Positions 56,965 to 64,000 of a stretch of DNA of 64,000 nucleotides are shown piece by piece. Where the stretch lies: assembly GCF_012999535.1 (NCBI RefSeq), contig NZ_JABBWV010000011.1:158682-222681 (forward strand), written 5' to 3'. This DNA is from Microbispora sp. H11081 (lineage in GTDB: Bacteria > Actinomycetota > Actinomycetes > Streptosporangiales > Streptosporangiaceae). The first letter of the stretch is position 1; each line of letters starts with the position of its first letter. The notes beneath the pieces were generated by a model. That model was given only the letters and a program-made list of their open reading frames with translations, searched no databases and was not told the origin of the DNA. Position numbers and translations under genes: made by a program.

Positions 56965-57479
56965 GCCGTCCCCCGTCTCCAGCTCGGCACGAGCTCGCCG
57001 CCGCCCGCGCGCCTCCGATGGCCGCCGTGCGTGACCTTGACCGCGTGGAGCGCCAGCGGAGCGGCCACGAGATTGCAGATCGCCGCCCTGGGCCAGGCGG
57101 TCGCCAGCACCGGCCACGTGATCCCCGGAGCGCCGAGCAGCGCGCCCAGACCGGCCACCATGCCGGGCGCGATCACGGCGCAGGCCGCCACCGCGGCCAG
57201 CGGCAGGCGATCTCCCGCACGGCCGGCCGCGTAGCCCAGGAAGCACAGGACCAGCGCGTACTGACCAAGGGTGTGGTTGGAGGGCGGCAGCAGGTCGTAC
57301 GCGAGCCCTCCGCAGAAGCCGATCACCGCGCCTGGCACGGCCCCCCGCCTGGTCGCGAGCGCGGCGACCGTCAGGAGCACCAGGTCGGGCGCCCACGAGA
57401 ACAGCAGCCGGTTCACCACGCTGACCTGCAGCACCAGGGCGACGAAGAGCAGCAGCGCGGCGACGAGGTTGCGGGCCAT
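56961..57479 (-). CDS. mreD: rod shape-determining protein MreD
   Basis: The 172-residue protein has five hydrophobic segments, starting ARNLVAALLLFVALVLQVSV. GGLAYDLLPPSNHTLGQYAL is the conserved MreD region. It is a membrane partner of MreC in the elongation machinery. It lies three bases after mreC and overlaps mrdA. Confidence 0.92.
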   Translation of the reverse strand: MARNLVAALLLFVALVLQVSVVNRLLFSWAPDLVLLTVAALATRRGAVPGAVIGFCGGLAYDLLPPSNHTLGQYALVLCFLGYAAGRAGDRLPLAAVAACAVIAPGMVAGLGALLGAPGITWPVLATAWPRAAICNLVAAPLALHAVKVTHGGHRRRAGGGELVPSWRRGTA

Positions 57480-57482
57480 CGT

Positions 57483-58655
57483 TCAGTTCCCCCCGCCGCG
57501 GCCGTCGTCCGCCGGGGCCCCGTCACGCTCGCGGGGCGCGCGGCCGGGCGCCGCCCCCGCGGAGTCCGTCTCACGTGCCGAGCGCGGCTCCTCTACGGCG
57601 TACCGCTCCTGGGCGCCTTGCCGCTCCCCGTCCGCGGCCTGCGTGCCGTGCCGGCCGCGCCGCTCCCGCGGCGCCGCCACAGGCGGGCCCTCCTCCGCGC
57701 CGCGGGCCCACTCGGCCTCAAGCGAGGAGCGCCGCTGCCGGTCCTCGCTGCGATCCGGCTTCGGCGGTTTCGGCGGCGCCGGCTTCGGCGGCAGCACCGC
57801 GTCACGCGGATCACGCTTCGGCGCCGCGACCACCACGCTGACGACGTCCAGCGTGGAGAAGTTGGTGAAGGGCCGCGCGTAGGCCGTCCTGGTCACCTCA
57901 CCCGGCGTGTTGTCCACCCGCTCGACCACGCCGATCGGCACACCAGGCACGTACGGCCTGCTCTGCTGCGAACCGAACGAGACGATCCTGCGGCCCACGC
58001 CGATCGGCACGGTGGAGTCGAGCAGGCGGAACCTGACGAGGTTGCCGCCGCCGCCCGCCTCGCCGAGGCCGCTCACGACACCGAGCTCGTTGCCGCCCTC
58101 CAGCCGCGCCCCCGCGGACAGGGCGGGGTCGGTCAGCAGGGCCACCGTCGAGCTGACCGGGCCCACCTGGACGATGCGGCCGACCAGCCCCACGTCGCTC
58201 AGCACCGTCATGTCGGGCCGGATCCCGTCGCCCGAGCCCGCGTCGATCTCGATCGTGTCCTCGAAACCCGCCACCGAGCGCCGCGCGACGACCTGGGCCG
58301 GGACGACACGGTAGCGGCCGAGCCCCGCCAGGCCGAGCATGCTGTCCAGCTTCTCGACACGCGCCCGGTCGAGCCGCTGCGCCGACAGCTCGTCCCGCAA
58401 CTGCGCGTTCTCCTTGCGCAGGTCCGTGATGACACGGCGGGCGGTGGGCGCGTCGCGCAGCATGCCGACGAAACCGGTGATCGGGCGGGTCACGGCGGCG
58501 CCGACGCGCTCGGCCTTCCCGAACACGGCGCCCGCGAAGTCGCGGACCGGGCCGAGGACGTGGTCGTTCCCGGCCCGGTGATCCACGGTGATGAGGATCA
58601 GCGCCACGGCGAGGAGCAGTCCGAGCGTGAGACGGGCGCGGCGGGTGTCTCTCAT
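57483..58655 (-). CDS. mreC: rod shape-determining protein MreC
   Basis: This 390-residue protein has one N-terminal membrane helix (about 8-25), a coiled coil (about 65-100: DLRKENAQLRDELSAQRLDR) and the MreC beta domains (about 110-275). Those domains include GDGIRPDMTVLSDVGLVGRI. The C-terminal 110 residues are a disordered Pro/Arg/Glu-rich tail, longer than the E. coli form but common in actinomycetes. It is extracytoplasmic and links MreB/MreD to the synthases. It lies 8 bp after mreB. Confidence 0.94.
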   Translation of the reverse strand: MRDTRRARLTLGLLLAVALILITVDHRAGNDHVLGPVRDFAGAVFGKAERVGAAVTRPITGFVGMLRDAPTARRVITDLRKENAQLRDELSAQRLDRARVEKLDSMLGLAGLGRYRVVPAQVVARRSVAGFEDTIEIDAGSGDGIRPDMTVLSDVGLVGRIVQVGPVSSTVALLTDPALSAGARLEGGNELGVVSGLGEAGGGGNLVRFRLLDSTVPIGVGRRIVSFGSQQSRPYVPGVPIGVVERVDNTPGEVTRTAYARPFTNFSTLDVVSVVVAAPKRDPRDAVLPPKPAPPKPPKPDRSEDRQRRSSLEAEWARGAEEGPPVAAPRERRGRHGTQAADGERQGAQERYAVEEPRSARETDSAGAAPGRAPRERDGAPADDGRGGGN

Positions 58656-58663
58656 GACGCTCC

Positions 58664-59695
58664 TTAGTTGCGGGGCTCCGGCACGAGCACCTGCTGGAGG
58701 GCATCAAAGTCCTCCACGCATCGCCCGGAGCCGAGCGCGACCGAGTCGAGCGCGTTCTCGGCCAAGTGCACCGGCATGCCGGTCTCCTCGCGCAACCGGT
58801 CGACCATGCCGCGCAGCAGCGCGCCCCCACCGGTCACGGCGATGCCCCGGTCCATGAGGTCGCCGGAGAGCTCCGGCGGGCACTTGTCCAGCGTCGACTT
58901 CACCGCGTCCACGATCGTGTTGACCGGCTCGGCGATCGACCGGCGGATCTCCTCCGCGCTGATGACGACCGTCTTCGGCAGACCGCTGACCAGGTCGCGG
59001 CCGCGCACCTCGGCGTGGAAGTCCTCCCCGGTGACGCAGGCGGACCCGACGGCGATCTTCACCTCCTCCGCGGTGCGCTCGCCGAGCATCAGCGAGTACT
59101 CCTTCTTGGCGAAGGCGATCACGGCCTGGTCGAGTTCGTCGCCCCCGACGCGGATCGACTGGCTGGTCACGATGCCGCCCATCGAGATGATCGCCACCTC
59201 GGTGGTGCCGCCGCCGATGTCGACGACCATGTTCCCCGTCGGCTCGTGGACCGGCAGACCGGCGCCGATCGCGGCCGCCATCGGTTCCTCGACGATGTAC
59301 ACACGGCGGGCCCCTGCCTGGTAGCCCGCCTCCTTCACCGCGCGTTGCTCCACCGCGGTGATACCGCTCGGCACGGCCACGATGATTCGCGGACGCACGA
59401 AGTGACGGCGTTTGTGGATCTTCTGGATGAAGTACCGCAGCATCCGCTCGGTCACATCGAAGTCCGCGATGACACCGTCCCGCAGGGGACGAATCGCGAC
59501 GATGTTTCCGGGCGTCCGCCCGATCATCCGCTTCGCTTCTATTCCAACTGCCACGATCTTTCCGGTCGTGACGTTGATGGCGACGACGGACGGCTCGTTC
59601 AGGACGATGCCGCGCCCTCGGACGTAGACGAGAGTGTTCGCCGTGCCAAGGTCGACAGCCATGTCACGGCCCAGGAATGTCAGCTTGCTGCCCAT
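58664..59695 (-). CDS. mreB: rod shape-determining protein MreB (actin-like)
   Basis: This 343-residue actin-fold ATPase has phosphate-1 [17 protein letters not shown], phosphate-2 [16 protein letters not shown] and adenosine-site [14 protein letters not shown]. Length equals the family norm. In Streptomyces-type bacteria MreB acts mainly in spore-wall formation. The start ATG 59695 has AAGGAAGG upstream. The 175 bp upstream contain TACGAT (59775-59770) as a possible -10 box. Confidence 0.97.
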   Translation of the reverse strand: MGSKLTFLGRDMAVDLGTANTLVYVRGRGIVLNEPSVVAINVTTGKIVAVGIEAKRMIGRTPGNIVAIRPLRDGVIADFDVTERMLRYFIQKIHKRRHFVRPRIIVAVPSGITAVEQRAVKEAGYQAGARRVYIVEEPMAAAIGAGLPVHEPTGNMVVDIGGGTTEVAIISMGGIVTSQSIRVGGDELDQAVIAFAKKEYSLMLGERTAEEVKIAVGSACVTGEDFHAEVRGRDLVSGLPKTVVISAEEIRRSIAEPVNTIVDAVKSTLDKCPPELSGDLMDRGIAVTGGGALLRGMVDRLREETGMPVHLAENALDSVALGSGRCVEDFDALQQVLVPEPRN

Positions 59696-59870
59696 GCGGA
59701 AGGAAGCCTTCCTTCAGGTGGTTAGCGGTTACCGGGTTCAGCGGGTGTGCGGGATGACGCATCGCATTCGAATCGTAACGGCACGTGCTCATCACTGGGC
59801 ACATCGAGCCCTCAAGCCCCCGGAAAATGCCGTGTCCCCCCGCCTAAGCTCGGTCACCCCCTGGAAAAAC

Positions 59871-59904
59871 ACGAGAGGCCCCGGTTTGAACCGGGGCCTC
59901 TCGT
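59871..59904 (-). terminator. intrinsic terminator after ndk
   Basis: ACGAGAGGCCCCGG and CCGGGGCCTCTCGT form a perfect 14-bp stem with a 6-base loop, followed on the minus strand by GTTTTT. It lies 11 bp beyond the ndk stop and separates ndk from mreB. Confidence 0.92.
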
Positions 59905-59914
59905 GGGGCAAGGA

Positions 59915-60325
59915 CTAGAAACGGTCCGGAAAGAAAATCTTGATTTCCCGGGCGGCGGACTCCGGCGAATCGGAGCCGTGCACGACGTTCTCGCCGATCT
60001 CCAGGGCGTGGTCGCCGCGGATGGTGCCGGGCGCGGACTTCACCGGGTCGGTCAGGCCGGCCAGCGCGCGGAACGCCTCGACGGCCCGGGGGCCCTCCAG
60101 CACCAGCGCGACGAGCGGGCCGCCGGTGATGAAGTCCACCAGCTCGCCGAAGAACGGGCGCTCGGAGTGCTCGGCGTAGTGGGCCTTGGCCGTCTCCGCG
60201 TCGAGCGTGCGCAGGTCCATCGCCACGATCTTGAGGCCCTTGCGCTCGATGCGGCCGATGACGTCCCCGATGAGGCCGCGACGGACCCCGTCGGGCTTGA
60301 TCAGGACAAGCGTACGCTCGGACAC
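59915..60325 (-). CDS. ndk: nucleoside diphosphate kinase
   Basis: This 136-residue enzyme begins [20 protein letters not shown]. It carries the phospho-histidine motif [12 protein letters not shown] near residue 115 and equals the usual length. It balances nucleoside triphosphate pools using ATP. It lies upstream of mreB, as in many actinobacteria, but has its own terminator. The 216 bp before it probably hold its promoter. Confidence 0.97.
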   Translation of the reverse strand: MSERTLVLIKPDGVRRGLIGDVIGRIERKGLKIVAMDLRTLDAETAKAHYAEHSERPFFGELVDFITGGPLVALVLEGPRAVEAFRALAGLTDPVKSAPGTIRGDHALEIGENVVHGSDSPESAAREIKIFFPDRF

Positions 60326-60541
60326 AGTCTCTTCTCCTAAGGTCGTTGCTGAGGCTCACGTGGCGTCATGCTCGCCGTACGGTGACCCGTGCGGGTCGCG
60401 GGCGCACCCCGTCGAGCATCTGGGAGCTCCAGCTTGGGAACTCCATACGCAACGGCAGCTTACCGGTCCGCGACCGCCGCTCCGATCGACCAGGCCGGAC
60501 GGTGCGGGCACAGGCTGCCGGCGGCGGGCCGGCCGGCATCC

Positions 60542-62068
60542 TCAGCGGGTGAGCCCCGTGCCCCCGGACGCGCCGTCGGCCTCCTCGGGAGACGGCGTCG
60601 GCGCGGGGACCAGCACCTGGCCGTCGCCCGACGCGGCGGCGGCCCGCCGGGTCAGCACGGCGGAGAGCACGATCACTCCGACCACGACGAAACCACCGAC
60701 GAGCGCCCACATGTGCAGCGCGTCGATGAACCCCTCGACAAGGGCGTTCCCGTTGCCCTGCGCGCTCGCGGCGGCGTCGCGCAGCCGGTTGACCTGGATG
60801 CCGGTGCCGAGCAGGAAGCCCGCGAGCACGGCCGGGAAGCACAGCGACAGGCCCAGCATCGCCGAGCCGGGACCCGCCGTGCGGAACGCGCCCGCGAGCG
60901 CGACGGCCGCCCCTGCGGCGAGCAGCACGAACGGCACCGTCAGCGGCATGCCCGACGGCGCGGGGACCAGCAGCCTGATCGCGGCCAGCCCCGCGACGAC
61001 GGCGGCGAGGCCCAGTGCCGTCAGCCGGTTGGCGAACGTCTCAGGCGCCCGCCCCGCGAGCACGGCGGCCACCAGCGCGGTCAGCGTGGCGATCAGGAAC
61101 GGCACCCACAGACCTTTGAGGCCGGGGCCGCCCAGCGGGCCGCCGAGCTCGATGTAGGTCATCTGCGCGGCCGTCGGCAGCACCACAAGCCCGACCGCGA
61201 CGTTGACGAAGGCGAGCGTACGGCCACCCTGCCCCTCGAACGTGCCGAGCACCGCGAGGCCCAGCATCGCCAGAACCGCGACGGCCGCGGCGACGACGAC
61301 CAGGTGCGGCGCCCAGTCGAAGGTGATTCCCACGCCCAGGACCGCGATGGCGGCGGCCGGCACGATCGCCAGGGCGAGCCGCCCGCGCTCGGCGGGCGTC
61401 GGCCGGCCGAGCATGGGCGGGGTCTCCCCCTCCGCCCGCGTGCCGCCGTCACCGGAGATCATCCAGAGCACCAGGTACGCCGCGGCGAGAGCCAGCGCCA
61501 CTCCGGTGAGCAGCGGGTACGGCTGGAGGGTGACCTGCCAGGAGGTCACGTCGCGGATCGCCCACAGGGCGAGCGCCTGGGCCGTCAGCAGCGAGGCGGC
61601 GAGCGCGCCCGCCCAGATCGGCAGCAGCACCCGGCGCCGGGACCGCTCGGCGACCGCGACCAGCGTGGCCGGCACGAGCATGCCCGCCCCGATTCCGTGG
61701 AGCACGCGCAGCACCCCTACCAGCGCGACGGTGTCGGTGTACCCCCCGGCGACGTCGGCGAGCGCGAGCAGAGTGAGCCCGGCCACGAGGATCGGCGCGG
61801 CGCGGAACCTCCGCACCGCGACCGCGGCCAGCGGCACGGTCACCAGCATGGCGGGCAGCGCCAGGCCGTGGGCCCGGATCATGTCGACCTGAGACACGCC
61901 CGGCGGCAGCAGCGCCGCCACGACCGAGATCGTGTTCGGAATGGCGACGATCGCCAGAGGGAGGGCCACCAGGGTGAGCAACCCGATGACGACGTCGACC
62001 AGCAGAGGGACGCGCACGGCACGGACCGGCGCCGCGGTCCTAGCCTGCGGTACGGGAGGGACGGCCAT
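60542..62068 (-). CDS. MFS transporter
   Basis: The 508-residue protein has about 12-14 hydrophobic segments, starting VPLLVDVVIGLLTLVALPLA. VLRVLHGIGAGMLVPATLVA resembles the motif-C region of DHA2 drug:H+ antiporters, but the protein is divergent and the substrate unknown. ATG 62068 is chosen; the frame to 62134 is longer. It lies 12 bp after the DUF4233 gene, so it is probably in the folC transcript. Confidence 0.82.
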   Translation of the reverse strand: MAVPPVPQARTAAPVRAVRVPLLVDVVIGLLTLVALPLAIVAIPNTISVVAALLPPGVSQVDMIRAHGLALPAMLVTVPLAAVAVRRFRAAPILVAGLTLLALADVAGGYTDTVALVGVLRVLHGIGAGMLVPATLVAVAERSRRRVLLPIWAGALAASLLTAQALALWAIRDVTSWQVTLQPYPLLTGVALALAAAYLVLWMISGDGGTRAEGETPPMLGRPTPAERGRLALAIVPAAAIAVLGVGITFDWAPHLVVVAAAVAVLAMLGLAVLGTFEGQGGRTLAFVNVAVGLVVLPTAAQMTYIELGGPLGGPGLKGLWVPFLIATLTALVAAVLAGRAPETFANRLTALGLAAVVAGLAAIRLLVPAPSGMPLTVPFVLLAAGAAVALAGAFRTAGPGSAMLGLSLCFPAVLAGFLLGTGIQVNRLRDAAASAQGNGNALVEGFIDALHMWALVGGFVVVGVIVLSAVLTRRAAAASGDGQVLVPAPTPSPEEADGASGGTGLTR

Positions 62069-62079
62069 GGTTGCCGACT

Positions 62080-62430
62080 TTAGCGCTTCGTCGTCCCTTC
62101 GACACGGCGAGCGACGAAGATGGCCGTTATCCACAGGGCAGCGAAGATCACCCCAAGGAAGAACATGACGGGGACGAGGAATCCTGTGGCGATTGTCAGG
62201 ACTTCAAGCACAGTGCCCGCGATGTACGCGGCAGGGCGCTTCAGCATGCCGACGACCACCACGCACAGGACGGCGAGCCCGAGCCCCACGGTCAGCGCGA
62301 CCGGAACGGACACGTCGTTGACGGTGATCGCGACTGGGGTGACGAGCGCCACGACGATCGCCTGCATCCCGAGGACGGTCGCGCAGAGCCGGCGCATGCC
62401 GGGGGTGACCTCGAACACGGCGCCGCTCAC
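62080..62430 (-). CDS. DUF4233 membrane protein
   Basis: This 116-residue protein has four hydrophobic segments. The pattern MRRLCATVLGMQAIVVALVT and ending GVIFAALWITAIFVARRVE is DUF4233, a small actinobacterial membrane family. It is nearly always directly downstream of folC, as here (4-bp overlap). Function unknown. Confidence 0.92.
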   Translation of the reverse strand: MSGAVFEVTPGMRRLCATVLGMQAIVVALVTPVAITVNDVSVPVALTVGLGLAVLCVVVVGMLKRPAAYIAGTVLEVLTIATGFLVPVMFFLGVIFAALWITAIFVARRVEGTTKR

Positions 62431-63764
62431 TTCGCGACCTTGAGCAGGACGCGGGCGTCTCCCGCGGTCACGACCGAACCGGTGATGAGGACGCCCGAGC
62501 TGAGCTCGTCGCCCTGGTCCGCGAGCGCGATGCCCGTGTCGATGGCGTCGTCGAGCCGGTCCTCGACGTGCACGCGGTCGGGGCCGAAGACCGCCTCCGC
62601 GCGGGCCGCCAGGTCGTCCGGGCTCAGCGAGCGGGCGGAGGAGTTACGGGTGACCACGATCTCCTCGACCACCGGTTCCAGCAGGTCCAGAATCGTGTCG
62701 ACGTCCTTGTCCGCCATCACGGCCACCACCGCGACGAGCCGGGTGAACCCGAACGCCTCGGTCATGGCCTCGACCGTCGCCTCCATCCCCGCGGGGTTGT
62801 GCGCCGCGTCGACCAGGACCGTCGGGCCGCGTCGCACGACCTCCAGCCGCCCCGGGCTCCTCACCTGGGCGAAGGCCTGCCGCACGACCTCCTCGGCCAG
62901 CGGGTCGTCCCCGGCTGTCAGCGTCTCCACGGCCGCCAGCGCCCCCGCCGCGTTGCCCGCCTGGTGCGCGCCGTACAGCGGCAGGAAGACGTCCTCGTAC
63001 ACCCCCTTGAGGCCCCTGAGCTGCAGCACCTGGCCGCCCATGGCGAGCTCGCGATGCAGCACGCCGAACTCCAGCCCTTCGCGGGCGACCACCGCGCCGA
63101 CCTCCACGGCCCTCCGCATCAGCACCTCGGCGGCTGCCAGCGGCTGCTGCGCCAGCACGGCCGTCGCCTTCGGCTTGATGATGCCGGCCTTCTCCCCGGC
63201 GATCGTCACGACGTCGGGCCCCAGATAGTCCGTGTGGTCGAGCGAGATCGGCGTGACGACCGCGACGGTCCCGTCCGCGACGTTCGTCGCGTCCCAGGTG
63301 CCGCCCATGCCGGTCTCGATCACGGCGACGTCCACGGGCGCGTCCGCGAACGCCGCGAACGCCATCCCCGTCAGCACCTCGAAGAAGCTCAGCCTGCCCA
63401 CCCTGGCGTCGATCATCTCCAGGTAGGGGGCGATGTCCTCGTACACCTCGGCGAAGCGCTCCTCGGACAGGGGCTCGCCGTCGATCACGATCCGCTCGCG
63501 CATCGACTGCAGATGAGGGCTCGTGTAGCGGCCGACCCGCAGGTTGCGTTCGCGCAGCAGAGCCTCGGTCATCCGCGCGGTGCTCGTCTTCCCGTTGGTT
63601 CCCGCGATATGAACGATCTTGTACGAGTTCTGGGGATCTCCGAGGACCTCCATCAGCGCGGTGATCCGGTCAAGAGTGGGGCTGAAATCCCACTCCACCC
63701 CCCGTGCCATGATCGCTTGCTCGACGGCTCGATATTCCACGACCCTCAGCGTACGGGAACCCAT
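62427..63764 (-). CDS. folC: bifunctional dihydrofolate synthase/folylpolyglutamate synthase
   Basis: This 445-residue Mur-ligase-fold enzyme has P-loop HIAGTNGKTSTARMTEALLR, TSPHLQSMRERI, ETGMGGTWDATN, LDHTDYLG and the C-terminal VDAAHNPAGMEAT. It joins glutamate to dihydropteroate and extends the polyglutamate tail. Start ATG 63764 is supported by GAGGAGG upstream; the longer frame to 63968 runs into the 5S terminator. Its upstream neighbour here is an rRNA operon rather than the usual valS. Confidence 0.96.
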   Translation of the reverse strand: MGSRTLRVVEYRAVEQAIMARGVEWDFSPTLDRITALMEVLGDPQNSYKIVHIAGTNGKTSTARMTEALLRERNLRVGRYTSPHLQSMRERIVIDGEPLSEERFAEVYEDIAPYLEMIDARVGRLSFFEVLTGMAFAAFADAPVDVAVIETGMGGTWDATNVADGTVAVVTPISLDHTDYLGPDVVTIAGEKAGIIKPKATAVLAQQPLAAAEVLMRRAVEVGAVVAREGLEFGVLHRELAMGGQVLQLRGLKGVYEDVFLPLYGAHQAGNAAGALAAVETLTAGDDPLAEEVVRQAFAQVRSPGRLEVVRRGPTVLVDAAHNPAGMEATVEAMTEAFGFTRLVAVVAVMADKDVDTILDLLEPVVEEIVVTRNSSARSLSPDDLAARAEAVFGPDRVHVEDRLDDAIDTGIALADQGDELSSGVLITGSVVTAGDARVLLKVAK

Positions 63765-63843
63765 GCGCACCTCCTCAACGAGGCGGTGGACCCTTGACCA
63801 TCGCCGTGGCGCCGGCCCTCGGAGCAGATTCCGGAAATGCGAA

Positions 63844-63866
63844 AGCCCCGGCCGTCGGCCGGGGCT
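63844..63866 (-). terminator. second hairpin after the rRNA operon
   Basis: AGCCCCGGCC-GTC-GGCCGGGGCT is a perfect 10-bp stem, followed on the minus strand by TTTC. It probably acts as a back-up terminator before folC. Confidence 0.75.
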
Positions 63867-63873
63867 CAAAACA

Positions 63874-63907
63874 CGTGAAGGCCACCCCAACCGGGATGGC
63901 CTCCACG
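63874..63907 (-). terminator. intrinsic terminator of the rRNA operon
   Basis: CGTG-A-AGGCCA pairs with TGGCCT-C-CACG (10 bp, one mismatch), followed on the minus strand by TGTTTTG. It starts about 15 bp beyond the 5S rRNA end. Confidence 0.85.
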
Positions 63908-63921
63908 TTATTCGAAAGATT

Positions 63922-64000
63922 GTCCGGCGGCGTCCTACTCTCCCACACCGTCCCCGGTGCAGTACCATCGGCGCTGGCAGGCTTAACTTCCGGGTTCGGA
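63922..64000 (-). rRNA. rrf: 5S ribosomal RNA (3' part)
   Basis: The minus strand reads TCCGAACCCGGAAGTTAAGC, then GCCGATGGTACTGC and GTGGGAGAGTAGGACGCCGC, the conserved 3' two-thirds of actinobacterial 5S rRNA. The 5' end lies outside the window, so a 16S-23S-5S operon most likely continues to the right. The exact 3' end (63922-63925) is approximate. Confidence 0.96.

Overview
The window is chromosomal DNA of a high-GC actinomycete. The gene set and order point to a filamentous, Streptosporangiaceae-like organism (Nonomuraea, Microbispora or Streptosporangium type). Supporting signs are strong GC bias at third positions, many GTG starts, 4-nt ATGA/GTGA gene overlaps, a DUF4192 protein, a PP2C/HATPase regulator, a GAF/SpoIIE phosphatase and the conserved mreBCD-mrdA-rodA to rne-rplU-rpmA-obg-proBA block. 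The genus is an inference.

1 to 14.5 kb is a mixed accessory and regulatory region. It holds the start of a DUF4192 gene, an ABC-F ATPase behind a possible leader ORF, an EI24 membrane protein, a Maf pyrophosphatase, a CASTOR/POLLUX-type channel, an ArsR regulator, a membrane-anchored unknown, a Pth2-like peptidyl-tRNA hydrolase coupled to an MFS transporter, two GlxA-type AraC regulators, a rhodanese, a GAF-SpoIIE-HATPase phosphatase and a SAM methyltransferase. Two tRNA-Ala(GGC) genes are included; a third lies at 38.3 kb.

14.9 to 32.8 kb is a sugar region transcribed leftward. One locus reads lacI, ytfQ, ytfR, ytfT, yjfF, araB, araD, araA: a complete route from pentose uptake (probably L-arabinose or arabinofuranose) to D-xylulose 5-phosphate. 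The second reads lacI, chvE-like, mmsA, mmsB: a second ABC importer for a related monosaccharide. The two LacI proteins are clear paralogues. Six sites fitting TGTTANCGNTNNCA lie in front of the two lacI genes, in front of ytfQ and on the araB start codon, which suggests a joint regulon. A 748-codon DUF222/13E12 HNH protein with a possible SOS box sits between the two loci.

32.8 to 38.3 kb holds an EamA transporter behind a possible 11-codon leader peptide, an SRPBCC protein, a CynX-type MFS protein, two small membrane proteins and a YbdK-type carboxylate-amine ligase.

38.3 to 64 kb is mostly housekeeping, also read leftward. In transcription order it is 5S rRNA (3' part), folC, DUF4233, an MFS protein, ndk, mreB, mreC, mreD, mrdA, rodA, two radical-SAM-associated genes, rne, rplU, rpmA, obg, proB, proA, a Ser/Thr kinase, a rightward M48 peptidase, nadD, rsfS, a histidine phosphatase and tRNA-Ala. 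These genes cover folate, nucleotide, cell-wall elongation, RNA decay, ribosome assembly, proline and NAD functions.

No CRISPR array, prophage, insertion sequence or biosynthetic cluster was recognised.
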